Origin: a bacterium | GTDB taxonomy: Bacteria > Myxococcota_A > Bradymonadia > UBA7976 > UBA1532 | Assembly (NCBI GenBank): GCA_030426085.1 | Contig: JAUHYW010000006.1 | Location: 62,001-126,000, forward strand | Length of the DNA: 64,000 nucleotides | Reading direction: 5' to 3' | Shown: piece after piece, positions 43,525 to 51,699 of the stretch | How the letters are laid out: every line of letters begins with the position of its first letter | How positions within the stretch are numbered: position 1 is the first letter of the stretch | Program-made: the position numbers and the translations under genes | The notes under the pieces: model-generated | Told to the model about the DNA's origin: nothing | Seen by the model: the letters and a program-made list of their open reading frames with translations, nothing else | The model's database searches: none

Positions 43525-44883
43525 CTACTCCGGCGGAGCCTCGTGCTCCGCCGTCTTCAGCCAATGCTCGACCGTGTCGAGTTCGCTGCCCAACCGGCCT
43601 GTGCCCGCCCGCCCGAGGAGCGCGCGAATCCGCCGCCCATCGGCCACTTCGGCGAGTCCGGAGCGTCGATCGCCCAGATGCCCCTGGATCCACGCCGCCC
43701 GGGCGTGATGGTGCCCGAGCAGCGGCAGATCACCCAGGCCCTCCGCGGCGGAGCGAGCGATCTGCAACGCAGACCTCATCTCTGAGGGTGATAGCCCTGC
43801 CGCTGCCGAAGCCACCGCCCGATCGATGGCAAAGCATGCCTTCGCGCCGGGGGATCCGGTCCGCGCATACGCCCGCTTCAGGTGCAGCACAGCCGGGCCC
43901 GGCTCGGCGGGCAGACGTCCGAGGGCTGTAGTCAAGGACGGGGGCAGCTCGTAGGCCCCCGACTCTGCCGACCGGATGGGTTCGCCTTCTCCCATCAATG
44001 CTCGACGCCAGCGCTCGAAGACCATGCTCGGTGGCCGCGGACTCGTGAGCCGGGCAGCGTTGGCGAGCCAGACGGCGAGGGGTGGCTCAGCGAGCCCGTC
44101 GAGTCGTGGCGTGCGCTCCAACTCCATGAGATCGGACCGCAGTTGATCGATGGGACGGCTGGCTCGCGGTAGCCTGGCGATATACCACACCGGCAACCCA
44201 TAGAAGAGCATCCGGCGGGTCTCGGGGCCCACGAGACCCGCCTTGAGTGCCGCGCGAACGAGTTCCTCGAGATCCTCGAGACGGGGATGCAATGGCTCAG
44301 GATAGAGCCCGCGGCGCTCCTCGGAGGATGTCCTGGAAGCCTCGGGCGCCTCGGCCAGACGGCTGAGTTGAGTGAGACTCAGCGGCTCTCGCAGCGGGAA
44401 GCCCGGTGGATCGGAGAGGGGGCGCTCGGAGAAGCGGATGACATCGATGTGCACGCTCCACAGGTCGGTGGCCTCCTCCCGGGCGTTGCGCCAGTCCAAG
44501 GGGTGGAGCGCCAGGACGAACGGGCCCTTCAGCATGCCCCGCAAGACATCTCGCTTCTGATTCAGGACCGCCGCCGCTCGGGCGACCTCCGTCGGCGACG
44601 CGTCGCCGGCCCGCAGCAGCCAGCCCCCGGCCCTTCGGAGTTCGGTCGAGGCTTCGGAGGCGAACGGCCGGTCGCGCAGGAAACCGGAGACATCCGCCTG
44701 GAGCCAGCGGGGCGACGCGGCTCGCAGCGTCGCCCCGAAGGACGCAGCGAACGCATCCTCGAGCGCACTCGATGGGATATGGACCACCCAGAGTTGAAAG
44801 AAGTCGGCCAGCCCCACCCCGTCGATGAGCCGGCTCCACTCACGCCGATTCTCGCCGAGGGCGAGCCAGTCGAGGGCGCTCAC
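43525..44883 (-). CDS. Partner protein of an adjacent P-loop NTPase (unknown family)
   Basis: 452 residues. GTG at 44883 overlaps the NTPase's TGA by 4 bp (GTGA), giving this start over a longer frame. There is no Walker A. The segment AVLNQKRDVL (about 106-114) then FVLALHPLDWRNA and ATDLWSVHIDVIRF (139-151) resembles the LNxxRxxL...DLWSxR block seen in many bacterial TPR-type signalling proteins and inactive STAND-like NTPase modules. The N-terminus LDWLALGENRREWSRLIDGV is separate. The C-terminal third is helical and repeat-like (LHLKRAYARTGSPGAKACFA). It may be a sensor or effector arm of the pair. The family is from memory, not confirmed. Confidence 0.7.
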   Translation of the reverse strand: MSALDWLALGENRREWSRLIDGVGLADFFQLWVVHIPSSALEDAFAASFGATLRAASPRWLQADVSGFLRDRPFASEASTELRRAGGWLLRAGDASPTEVARAAAVLNQKRDVLRGMLKGPFVLALHPLDWRNAREEATDLWSVHIDVIRFSERPLSDPPGFPLREPLSLTQLSRLAEAPEASRTSSEERRGLYPEPLHPRLEDLEELVRAALKAGLVGPETRRMLFYGLPVWYIARLPRASRPIDQLRSDLMELERTPRLDGLAEPPLAVWLANAARLTSPRPPSMVFERWRRALMGEGEPIRSAESGAYELPPSLTTALGRLPAEPGPAVLHLKRAYARTGSPGAKACFAIDRAVASAAAGLSPSEMRSALQIARSAAEGLGDLPLLGHHHARAAWIQGHLGDRRSGLAEVADGRRIRALLGRAGTGRLGSELDTVEHWLKTAEHEAPPE

Positions 44884-46202
44884 GTCGCGACGTGGCGGTC
44901 CCAATCGACCCCATCGACCTCCAGGCGGCTCCACAAGAGCGGATGCGCGCCGTACCACCAATGAGAGTTGTGATATCGCATCATGGCGTGGCTCTGGAGG
45001 AGCCGATCCATGAGCGGACCCAGATCCTGGTTGAGCGGATAGTCGCGGGTCTTCTGCACCTCGCGCAACAGCGTCTCGTGCTCGATGTAGAGCCCTTCGA
45101 GATAGGTCTGCCTGACCCTTGCGACCGCCTCGTCGGCCATGGTCCGCGTGATGCGGTCCTCGGGCGGGCGGCACGCATACACGCACTGGGTCGCCATGCG
45201 CAGCAGATCACGCATGAAGCCGCCGCTGTGCAGGATCAGCCAGTCGGCGATCCGGGGATCCTCGAAGTGATGCCGAGGGATGCGCAGGAACAGGGCCTCC
45301 CGCATGGCGTGCACGCCGAGCCGATCGACCGCGGGGCCGTGCTCGCCTCGCACCCGCCCCCAGACCCTCACCATCGGCAGGAACTCCATCTCCTGCCCGA
45401 AAGCCTCCCCGAACTCGGCCGCGCGTCGGATCATGAAAGAGGGCAGCGTATAGACCACATGCACCGGGGGCTTGAGATCGGGGGCCCGGGTGAGGAAGGC
45501 GCTGAACCAATGACTCCGATACTTCTCTCGCTCCTCGGGGCCGTGCAGATCACCCGTGGCGCGCTTCTCGATGCCATCGAGCAGGATGACGAGGGGCGCG
45601 CCGGCCCTCTCGGCCGACCGGGCGGCGAAGTCCAACAGGTCGAAGACTTGATCCCGGAGGCCCGTCGACGACGCCAGATGCTTCGCGACCCGTTGGAAGA
45701 GCGTATCGTCGGTCGTGAGCGTCGCCTTGGCGGTGAGCGCGCCGACCTTGGCGCTGATCTGTGTCACATCCACCTCGGTGGACAAGAAGGACCAGACCCG
45801 CCGAGCGTACTCGGCCAGCCACGCCACCTTCGAGTCGGGGCCGCCCTCGGGATACAGCGAGAGCACCAGCGCCAACCAGATCGTCTCGACATCGATCGGC
45901 GCGTCGTCCCGAACCCAGGCCCCGGCGTCGGCGAGCACGATGGTGTAGCCCTGGCGCTGCATCTCTGCCGCGAGCTGCTTGAGCTCGGTCGTCTTGCCGC
46001 TGCCCCGGAGCCCGGTGACGCCCTGAGCCGTCGGTTCGCTGGCGAACTCGATGACTTCCGCCACCCGCTCCCGCCATGGCCGGCCGCGCAGCCCGTGCGC
46101 GTCGAAGTCCACATGTCGTGGATCCGACGGGGGGATGGGGTCGTCCGGCTTGCAGGCCCAGATGAGCTGCTTCTTGGTGGCCTTGTCCATGCCGCCGATC
46201 AT
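44880..46202 (-). CDS. P-loop NTPase (AAA/STAND-like) of a two-gene module
   Basis: 440 residues from ATG 46202; ATG 46190 is also possible. Walker A is GLRGSGKTTELKQLAAEM (about 64-81) and Walker B is LVILLDGIEK (about 204-213), with a sensor-like DPRIADWLILHSGGFMRDLL farther on. RGSGKTTEL is a variant typical of signal-transduction ATPases that pair with separate partners rather than carrying an effector. A C-terminal winged-helix-like region, IEHETLLREVQKTRDYPLNQ, precedes MMRYHNSHWWYGAHPLL. The downstream gene overlaps by 4 bp. Likely an ATP-driven switch; role inferred. Confidence 0.78.
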   Translation of the reverse strand: MIGGMDKATKKQLIWACKPDDPIPPSDPRHVDFDAHGLRGRPWRERVAEVIEFASEPTAQGVTGLRGSGKTTELKQLAAEMQRQGYTIVLADAGAWVRDDAPIDVETIWLALVLSLYPEGGPDSKVAWLAEYARRVWSFLSTEVDVTQISAKVGALTAKATLTTDDTLFQRVAKHLASSTGLRDQVFDLLDFAARSAERAGAPLVILLDGIEKRATGDLHGPEEREKYRSHWFSAFLTRAPDLKPPVHVVYTLPSFMIRRAAEFGEAFGQEMEFLPMVRVWGRVRGEHGPAVDRLGVHAMREALFLRIPRHHFEDPRIADWLILHSGGFMRDLLRMATQCVYACRPPEDRITRTMADEAVARVRQTYLEGLYIEHETLLREVQKTRDYPLNQDLGPLMDRLLQSHAMMRYHNSHWWYGAHPLLWSRLEVDGVDWDRHVAT

Positions 46203-46284
46203 GCCCCCCGTCCCCCGACCGGTCAACGAGGACGCCCCGCGCACCGGAGTTGCCCCCGCCCCCGGCCCCTGATAGACCGCAGCG

Positions 46285-47277
46285 ATGCGCCACCTGCTCT
46301 ACATCATCCCCACGCTGTGCGCGCTGTGGATGTTCGACAACTCGGCGAGCATGGACCGCTACGCCGGGTGGGAGCGCAACTCCGTCCGCAACTCGATGCA
46401 CCGCTGGCATCGGCGCTCGAAGGCGAAGGTGGCGATCTTCGGATCGAGCACCTCCAAGGACTGGCTCCCCCGCACCCTGGCGGCCGAGGTCACCGGGGCG
46501 AAGCTCGGCGACGTGCTCGACGCGCACATCAACGGCTGCCACCAGGGCTGCACCTGGGCCGAGGTGCGCAAGATGATGCAGCGCCAGCGGCGGTTCGAGG
46601 TGGCGTTCTTCGGCACCAACCTGTTCCAGATGTGCGAAGAGACCCACAGCAAGCGGGTCTTGCAGCAGCAGATCATGCTGCCCGCCGCCGACGCGCCCCG
46701 GCTCTTCGGGCTGTATGCCCACGCCGCGCAGCCGCTGAACTACATGGGGCGCTACATCGGCATGACGCTGTCGGGGGCCTACGGCGATACGGCGGCGGTG
46801 CAGCGGTTCCTGGCGGAGGACGTCTACGGCAAGCCGAAGCGGGGGCGGACCCACCGCTGGGCCCGGCGGGCGCTCCCGGGCAAGAGCAAGACCGCGAGCT
46901 GCCGCTATCGGCCGGCGGACGTGGCGTTCAAGGCGGCGGTGAGCGGGGCGCTGCTCGATGATCTGGGGGTCATCGCAGAGCAGGTGTTCCTCATCTTGCT
47001 GCCCGATCCGACCGCCGGGCTCGACGACCCGGCGCACCGGGCGCGGTGGGCGGCCCACCGGGCGCTGCACGATGCGCTGGCCGCCGAGCGGCCCCACGTC
47101 ACGCTGATCGATCTGGTGACCGACGGGGTGACCGACGCCGCCGACTTCCGGGACGCCATCCACCTGCATCGACGGGCGATGCCCCGCCAGCAGCGGCTCT
47201 TCGAGCGGCGGATGAAGGCCGCGGGCTGGCCGCCGCCCCGGGGAGCCCCACCGGACGAGGCACCGGGCGGCCGATGA
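46285..47277 (+). CDS. SGNH-like partner of an MBOAT O-acyltransferase
   Basis: 330 residues. An N-terminal membrane or signal segment (LLYIIPTLCALWMF) is followed by AIFGSSTSKDWL near residue 50, in the GxS block-I position of SGNH hydrolases. A late Asp-x-x-His pair (DAIHLHRRAM) lies near residues 293-302. Together with the adjoining AlgI-like gene (ATGA overlap of 4 bp) this fits a two-protein O-acetylation machine for cell-surface polysaccharide. The family is degenerate, so activity is inferred from context. Confidence 0.72.
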   Translation: MRHLLYIIPTLCALWMFDNSASMDRYAGWERNSVRNSMHRWHRRSKAKVAIFGSSTSKDWLPRTLAAEVTGAKLGDVLDAHINGCHQGCTWAEVRKMMQRQRRFEVAFFGTNLFQMCEETHSKRVLQQQIMLPAADAPRLFGLYAHAAQPLNYMGRYIGMTLSGAYGDTAAVQRFLAEDVYGKPKRGRTHRWARRALPGKSKTASCRYRPADVAFKAAVSGALLDDLGVIAEQVFLILLPDPTAGLDDPAHRARWAAHRALHDALAAERPHVTLIDLVTDGVTDAADFRDAIHLHRRAMPRQQRLFERRMKAAGWPPPRGAPPDEAPGGR

Positions 47278-48731
47278 TCTTCACCACCCCGGCCTTCGTC
47301 CTCTTCTTCGCGCTCTTCTTCGCGGTGCACTTCAGCCTGCGGGGCGTCGGGCGCAAGTGGTGGCTGCTGACGGCGAGCTACGTCTTCTACGGGAGCTGGA
47401 ACGCCGCGTTCCTGCTGCTCATCGTCGGCTCGACGCTGGTCGACTTCTACGTCGGCCGGGCGCTGCACGTCGCCGAAGACCCCCGGCGGCGCAACCGGCT
47501 CTTGTGGGTCTCGTGCGGGGTCAACCTCGGCGCGCTGGCCTTCTTCAAGTACTGCAACTTCTTCATCGACTCGTTCGTGGCGCTGCTCGGCGCGGTGGGG
47601 GTCGAGGCGTCGCCCGCGGTGCTCGAGATCGTGCTGCCGGTGGGCATCAGCTTCTACACGTTCCAGACGATGAGCTACACGATCGACATCTGGCGCCGCC
47701 GCCAGACGCCGAGCGATTCGCTGCTCGACTTCGCCTTGTACGTGGCGTTCTTCCCCCAGCTCGTCGCCGGGCCCATCGAGCGGGCGAGCCACCTGCTGCC
47801 CCAGATCGCGAAGCTGCCCGCGCTCTCGCCCCGGCTGAGCGGCTTCGGCCTCATCGCCCTCGGCTGCTTCAAGAAGGCGGTGGTCGCCGATCACATCGCG
47901 GCGGTGGTCGAGCTGACCTATTCCGACCCGTCGGCGACCTACGGCCCGGCGCTGTGGCTGGGCACCTACGCGTTTGCGGTCCAGATCTACTGCGACTTCT
48001 CGGGCTACAGCGACATCGCGGTGGGCCTGGGGCGGCTGCTGGGCCTCGACATCGTCTCCAACTTCGCCGCGCCCTACGCCGCCGCCGGGCCGTCGGAGTT
48101 CTGGCGCCGATGGCACATCTCGCTGTCGAGCTGGCTGCGGGACTACCTCTACATCCCGCTGGGCGGCAACCGCGGCGGCTGGTTCTACGTGCGGCGCAAC
48201 CTGATGCTGACGATGCTGCTCGGCGGCCTGTGGCACGGCGCGGCGTGGAACTTCGTGCTGTGGGGCTTCTGGCACGGGGCGCTGCTGATCGTCTTCCGGG
48301 CCCGTATCTTCCAAGCGGCGCTGGCCTGGATCGCCACCTTGCCGGCCGCCGTCCGGGGCGGGGTCCTGGTGCTGCGCCGGCTGGTCTTCTTCCACCTCGT
48401 CTGCCTCGGCTGGGCGCTCTTCCGGGCCGAGTCGCTGGCCGACTGCGCGGTGCTCTTCGAGGGCCTGCTGAACGTATCGGCCTGGGATCTGGAGCTGTGG
48501 CTGTCCGAGGTCGCCGTCTCGGGCGAGGCGCTGTACCTGAAGGTCGTGCTGGGGGTCGCGCTGCTGCTGGTGCTGGCGCACAACCTGTGGCCGGTGGACG
48601 GCAAGCGGGTGGTCGACGTCTTCTGGAGGGCCCCGCCGGCCCTGCGCTTCGTGGCCCTGGCGGTGGTCTTCTACGCCTGCATGCTCATGGCCCCCGAGAC
48701 GCCGCCGCCCTTCATCTACTTCCAGTTCTGA
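47274..48731 (+). CDS. MBOAT family O-acyltransferase (AlgI-like)
   Basis: 485 residues with about ten membrane segments. AlgI hallmarks are present: SYVFYGSWNAAFLLLIVGST, NFFIDSF, VGISFYTFQTMSYTIDIWRR, VAFFPQLVAGPIERASHLLP, FSGYSDIAVGLGRLLG and FWRRWHISLSSWLRDYLYIP. The catalytic His lies in LLGGLWHGAAWNFVLWGFWHG. AlgI-type enzymes move acetyl groups across the inner membrane onto exopolysaccharide. Start ATG at 47274 overlaps the SGNH-like gene's stop. Confidence 0.95.
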   Translation: MIFTTPAFVLFFALFFAVHFSLRGVGRKWWLLTASYVFYGSWNAAFLLLIVGSTLVDFYVGRALHVAEDPRRRNRLLWVSCGVNLGALAFFKYCNFFIDSFVALLGAVGVEASPAVLEIVLPVGISFYTFQTMSYTIDIWRRRQTPSDSLLDFALYVAFFPQLVAGPIERASHLLPQIAKLPALSPRLSGFGLIALGCFKKAVVADHIAAVVELTYSDPSATYGPALWLGTYAFAVQIYCDFSGYSDIAVGLGRLLGLDIVSNFAAPYAAAGPSEFWRRWHISLSSWLRDYLYIPLGGNRGGWFYVRRNLMLTMLLGGLWHGAAWNFVLWGFWHGALLIVFRARIFQAALAWIATLPAAVRGGVLVLRRLVFFHLVCLGWALFRAESLADCAVLFEGLLNVSAWDLELWLSEVAVSGEALYLKVVLGVALLLVLAHNLWPVDGKRVVDVFWRAPPALRFVALAVVFYACMLMAPETPPPFIYFQF

Positions 48732-48740
48732 GCGACGGGC

Positions 48741-50096
48741 TCAGCGCTTCTCTTCGCTCGGCGGGTCCCCCCGCAGCGTGCGGCGCAGCGCGGGCACGTC
48801 CTCCTCGATCACATGGCGCAGCCGCTTGCGCGACTTGCGGCGCAGGCGGGGGAAGCTCAGCGGCCCCAGGCTCTTGAGCGTGCGGGCGGTGCGCTTGCGG
48901 ATCTCGGCCCAGAGCTGGCGCAGGTCCTCGGCGTGCTCCCGGACGAGCAGATCGCGGCCGTAGAGCCGGGTGAACAGCGCGTCGACCCCGGCCACGATGG
49001 CGTCGACCCGGCGGCGGATGACCCCCCGGGCGAGCACCAGCGCCAGCCCGACGAGCGCCGCGGCCCCGGCGTAGGCCAGCGCCGTGCGCTGCCAGTCGAT
49101 CGGGCCCTCGCCGAGCAGCGTCAGGCTGGCCCCGCCGAACGCGAACAGCGCGGCGACCGCCACCCAGCCGTAGGCTCCCCGGCGGGCGGCGCGGGCGTCG
49201 TGCACCGCGGCGTCGACGATGCGGGCGTGCAGGTCGAGCCGGGCGCCGTGCTCGGCGAGGCGGGTGATCATGGTGTCGGCCCGCCGCTGGGGCGTCTCCC
49301 GGATCTCGTCGACGAGCTGCTGCCGGGCCTTGTCGAAGTCGTCGAGCGGCAGCTTGCCCTGGGCCGCGTCGGGGATGGGGGTGTAGGTGGTGTAGACGAG
49401 CGGCAGATCCTTGCGGGCCATGACCTTGGCCAGGTTCCAGCACAGCGCGCCGTAGGCCCGGGCGAAGTCCTCCATGCTGCGGAACATATCGACCTTGTTC
49501 ATCACCACCCGCAGCTTGTGACTCAGGTCGCCGAGCGCGGTGTTGAACACCTCGAGCGTCTCGCCGGTGGTGCCCGGCTTGTCGGGGTCGAAGAACATCA
49601 GCACCAGCTCGGCCCGCTCGGCGAACCAGCGCACCGCGGCGGTGAAGTCGTAGCCCCGCCCCGAATCCTCGCGGGCGCTGTCGATCATGCCCGGGGTGTC
49701 GACGAGGTTGACCGTGCGCAGCAGCTCGATCGGGCGGGTGCGGCGGCGCAGGTGCGAGAGGAAGGTCGGGCCGAAGTGGCTCAGCCCCTCCAGCGGCAGG
49801 TCGGGGTCGCTGACCACCGCCCGGCCGTCGCGCTCGCCGGGCTCGCCGTGGGCCAGCACGGTGAACGCGTCGTCGGTGGGCGCGAGGCCGGTGGTCTGGA
49901 TCGACTCGCCGAGCAGGTGGTTGATGAAGCTCGACTTGCCCGACGAGTGGTTGCCGATGACGAGCACCATCGGCGGGCCGCTGATCTCGCCGGCGTGCGG
50001 CGCGCGGGGGAAGGCGAAGCGCTCGCCGACGGGGTCGACGGCCTCCCGGTAGAGGGTCTCGATGCGGCGGGCGATGGGCGCGAGTTCGGGGGTCAC
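48741..50096 (-). CDS. Dynamin-like / EHD-like large GTPase with two membrane helices
   Basis: 451 residues. GTPase motifs are G1 GNHSSGKSSFIN, G2-like Thr in TGLAPTDD, G3 VNLVDTPGMIDS and G4 NKVD. Near residues 320-370 are two hydrophobic helices (AYGWVAVAALFAFGGASLTL; ALAYAGAAALVGLALVLARG). The rest is helical and basic. This matches bacterial dynamin-like or EHD-like proteins that remodel membranes, though membrane helices rather than a paddle suggest firm anchoring. GTG start at 50096. Convergent with the MBOAT gene, 9 bp from its stop. Confidence 0.85.
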   Translation of the reverse strand: MTPELAPIARRIETLYREAVDPVGERFAFPRAPHAGEISGPPMVLVIGNHSSGKSSFINHLLGESIQTTGLAPTDDAFTVLAHGEPGERDGRAVVSDPDLPLEGLSHFGPTFLSHLRRRTRPIELLRTVNLVDTPGMIDSAREDSGRGYDFTAAVRWFAERAELVLMFFDPDKPGTTGETLEVFNTALGDLSHKLRVVMNKVDMFRSMEDFARAYGALCWNLAKVMARKDLPLVYTTYTPIPDAAQGKLPLDDFDKARQQLVDEIRETPQRRADTMITRLAEHGARLDLHARIVDAAVHDARAARRGAYGWVAVAALFAFGGASLTLLGEGPIDWQRTALAYAGAAALVGLALVLARGVIRRRVDAIVAGVDALFTRLYGRDLLVREHAEDLRQLWAEIRKRTARTLKSLGPLSFPRLRRKSRKRLRHVIEEDVPALRRTLRGDPPSEEKR

Positions 50097-50255
50097 GCGG
50101 TCTCCATGCGGTCTGCGGAGAAGTCCGGGGCGCCATCATGTCCGATCCGGCGCGCCGACGGGAGGGAGAGTCGTCGACCGCGGTCGCCGTCACGCTTGCG
50201 CGCCACCCGGCGGAGTGCGACCGTCTCGGGGCTCGACAGTCGAACGGAGGTGCAG

Positions 50256-50786
50256 ATGGACTACGAGCAGACCCTGGCCGACGCCCGCGAGCTCGATCAC
50301 CCGCTGGAGGCCCTGGCCTTCGGCGTGCTGCGAGGGCTGGATCTGGCCGGGGCCGACGACGCGGCCATCGAGGCGGTGCGCAAGGTGCTCGACGGGTGGT
50401 TCCCCCGCATCGGCGAGGAGGAGGGGCAGGCGCTGGCCGACGTCATCGAGACCCGCCTGCACGAGCTGCACGAGCGGGGCGCCTTCGACGACGCGGTCAA
50501 GCTGGTGGGCCGCATGACGATGATCGAGGCCCACATCGCCCACGACGCGCTGGCCGAGTCGGGCATCGCCACCCGCCTGCGCCACGAGACGCTGCCCGCC
50601 AGCGAGTTCCCCGAGCCGCCGAGCCAGGTCGAGCTGTGGATCAAGCCCCGCGATCTGGCCCGGGGCCGGCGGGTGCTGGCCGAGATGGCGCAGAAGGCGG
50701 ACGAGACGGTGGTCTGCCCGAGCTGCGGCGAGACGAACCCCGCCAACTTCGCGACCTGCTGGAGCTGCCACGCCGCGCTGGGCTGA
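50256..50786 (+). CDS. DUF2007-like protein with C-terminal zinc ribbon
   Basis: 176 residues, ATG at 50256 with GGAGG upstream. An N-terminal helical region (1-85) leads to a DUF2007-like unit at about 85-145 (MTMIEAHIAHDALAESGIAT, then PSQVELWIKPRDLARGRRVL). A CxxC...CxxC zinc ribbon (CPSCGETNPANFATCWSC) ends the protein. DUF2007 proteins are small signal-type domains of unknown role. Divergent from the dynamin-like gene, 159 bp between starts. Confidence 0.78.
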   Translation: MDYEQTLADARELDHPLEALAFGVLRGLDLAGADDAAIEAVRKVLDGWFPRIGEEEGQALADVIETRLHELHERGAFDDAVKLVGRMTMIEAHIAHDALAESGIATRLRHETLPASEFPEPPSQVELWIKPRDLARGRRVLAEMAQKADETVVCPSCGETNPANFATCWSCHAALG

Positions 50787-50791
50787 CGCCG

Positions 50792-50837
50792 CGCGCCGGG
50801 CTGACCACGCGCCGGGCTGACCGCGCGCCGGGCTGAC
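50792..50837. repeat. Three short direct repeats after the zinc-ribbon gene
   Basis: CGCGCCGGGCTGAC occurs at 50792-50805, 50808-50821 and 50824-50837, period 16. They begin just after the stop codon and partly copy the end of the coding sequence, suggesting slippage duplication. Confidence 0.75.
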
Positions 50838-51298
50838 GGCCCACCCACCAGACCCGTACATTCGAAAGGCGGGACGATCCAGCCTCGGCTGGATCCGGGC
50901 CGGCAGGCGGCGCAGGACGACGTCGCCCGGCGCAGCCCGTGGGGCTCGACCCACCCCCGCAGCCACCCCGGCGACGGTCGGCATCGCCGAGCGCCTGCGC
51001 CACCCCTCGCTCGAGTATCGAGCCCGTGGGGCACCCTCCAATACGACTCGACCGGAGATACGGGCCTCCGCCCGGTCGAGCAGCGCTGCTCGACGGCGGA
51101 TATGAGCCATCCGGCGCGTCGGCAGCCGCGCTCGACGGCTCGACCCGGCGTGCCGCAGCGCCGGATCAGCCGGTCGAGCCGTCGACTGCTCGATCCCACG
51201 CGGCCGGACGCATACTCGACAGATTGCAACGGGTATCGACGGCGCGGGGACGGCGACTGCGCGCGTCGAGTCGGCCTACCCGGGCCGGCGGACATCCA
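50838..51298. other. Gene-free stretch rich in TCGA-containing palindromes
   Basis: No frame has consistent coding bias. It holds many copies of CTCGA/TCGAG/GTCGAC, for example the inverted repeat CTCGA-GTA-TCGAG near 51010 and a perfect 20-base palindrome at 51075-51094. Near 51215 there is a degenerate copy of the motif of the downstream array (CTCGACAGATTGCAACGGGT). It may be a decayed extension of the array or a cluster of protein-binding sites. Confidence 0.55.
51075..51094. repeat. Perfect 20-base palindrome
   Basis: GTCGAGCAGCGCTGCTCGAC reads the same on both strands. It lies in the repeat-rich non-coding stretch. It could be a binding site for a dimeric protein or a cruciform-prone sequence. 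Confidence 0.8.
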
Positions 51299-51655
51299 CT
51301 GCGGCTGTTGCAGTCTATGTCTCGGGGGTCAGGCAGGATCACTTGATGGATTGCAGTGGGTTCCCGTGGGGTCGGGCAGGGCGGCTCGACAGTTTCAGTG
51401 GGGTTCCCGGGGGGTCGGGCAGGGCCACTCGACGGGTTGCAGTGGGTCTCCCGGGGGGTCGGGCAGAGCAACTCGACGGGTTGCAGTGGGTCTCCCGGGG
51501 GGTCGGGCAGGGCAACTCGACGGGTTGCAGTAGGCCTCCCGGGGGGTCGGGCAGCGCCACTCGACGGGTTGCAGTGGGTCTTCTGGGGGGGGGGTCGGGC
51601 AGGGCGACTCGACGGGTTGCAGTGGGTCTTCTGGGGGGGGGGTCGGGCAGGGTCG
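51299..51655. repeat. 44-bp tandem repeat array (minisatellite)
   Basis: About eight units with period 43-44 bp (one step is 48). The unit contains CTCGACGGGTTGCAGTGGGT and, farther on, CCCGGGGGGTCGGGCAG. Unit starts at CTCGAC/CTTGAT: 51342, 51385, 51428, 51472, 51516, 51560 and 51608; an earlier degenerate copy starts near 51299. G-runs lengthen in the last two units to 8-9 G. There are no unique spacers, so this is not CRISPR. It sits just downstream of the kinase-FGE gene (stop at 51700). Confidence 0.9.
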
Positions 51656-51699
51656 CGGGCGCCGGCTGAAGCCCGCGGCGAGGCGCAGGGCCGCGCGGC

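Noticed and set aside
44884-45186. N-terminal extension of the DLWS-type partner protein
   Set aside because: It lies wholly inside the NTPase gene in another frame; the GTG overlapping the NTPase stop is the likely start.
51299-51655. CRISPR array
   Set aside because: Units abut each other with 43-48-bp period and no unique spacers, and no cas gene is present.
51395-51699. Extension of the kinase-FGE gene region by an overlapping frame through the tandem repeats
   Set aside because: The frame is only open because of the repeat's composition; the kinase gene ends at 51700 with a normal FGE C-terminus.
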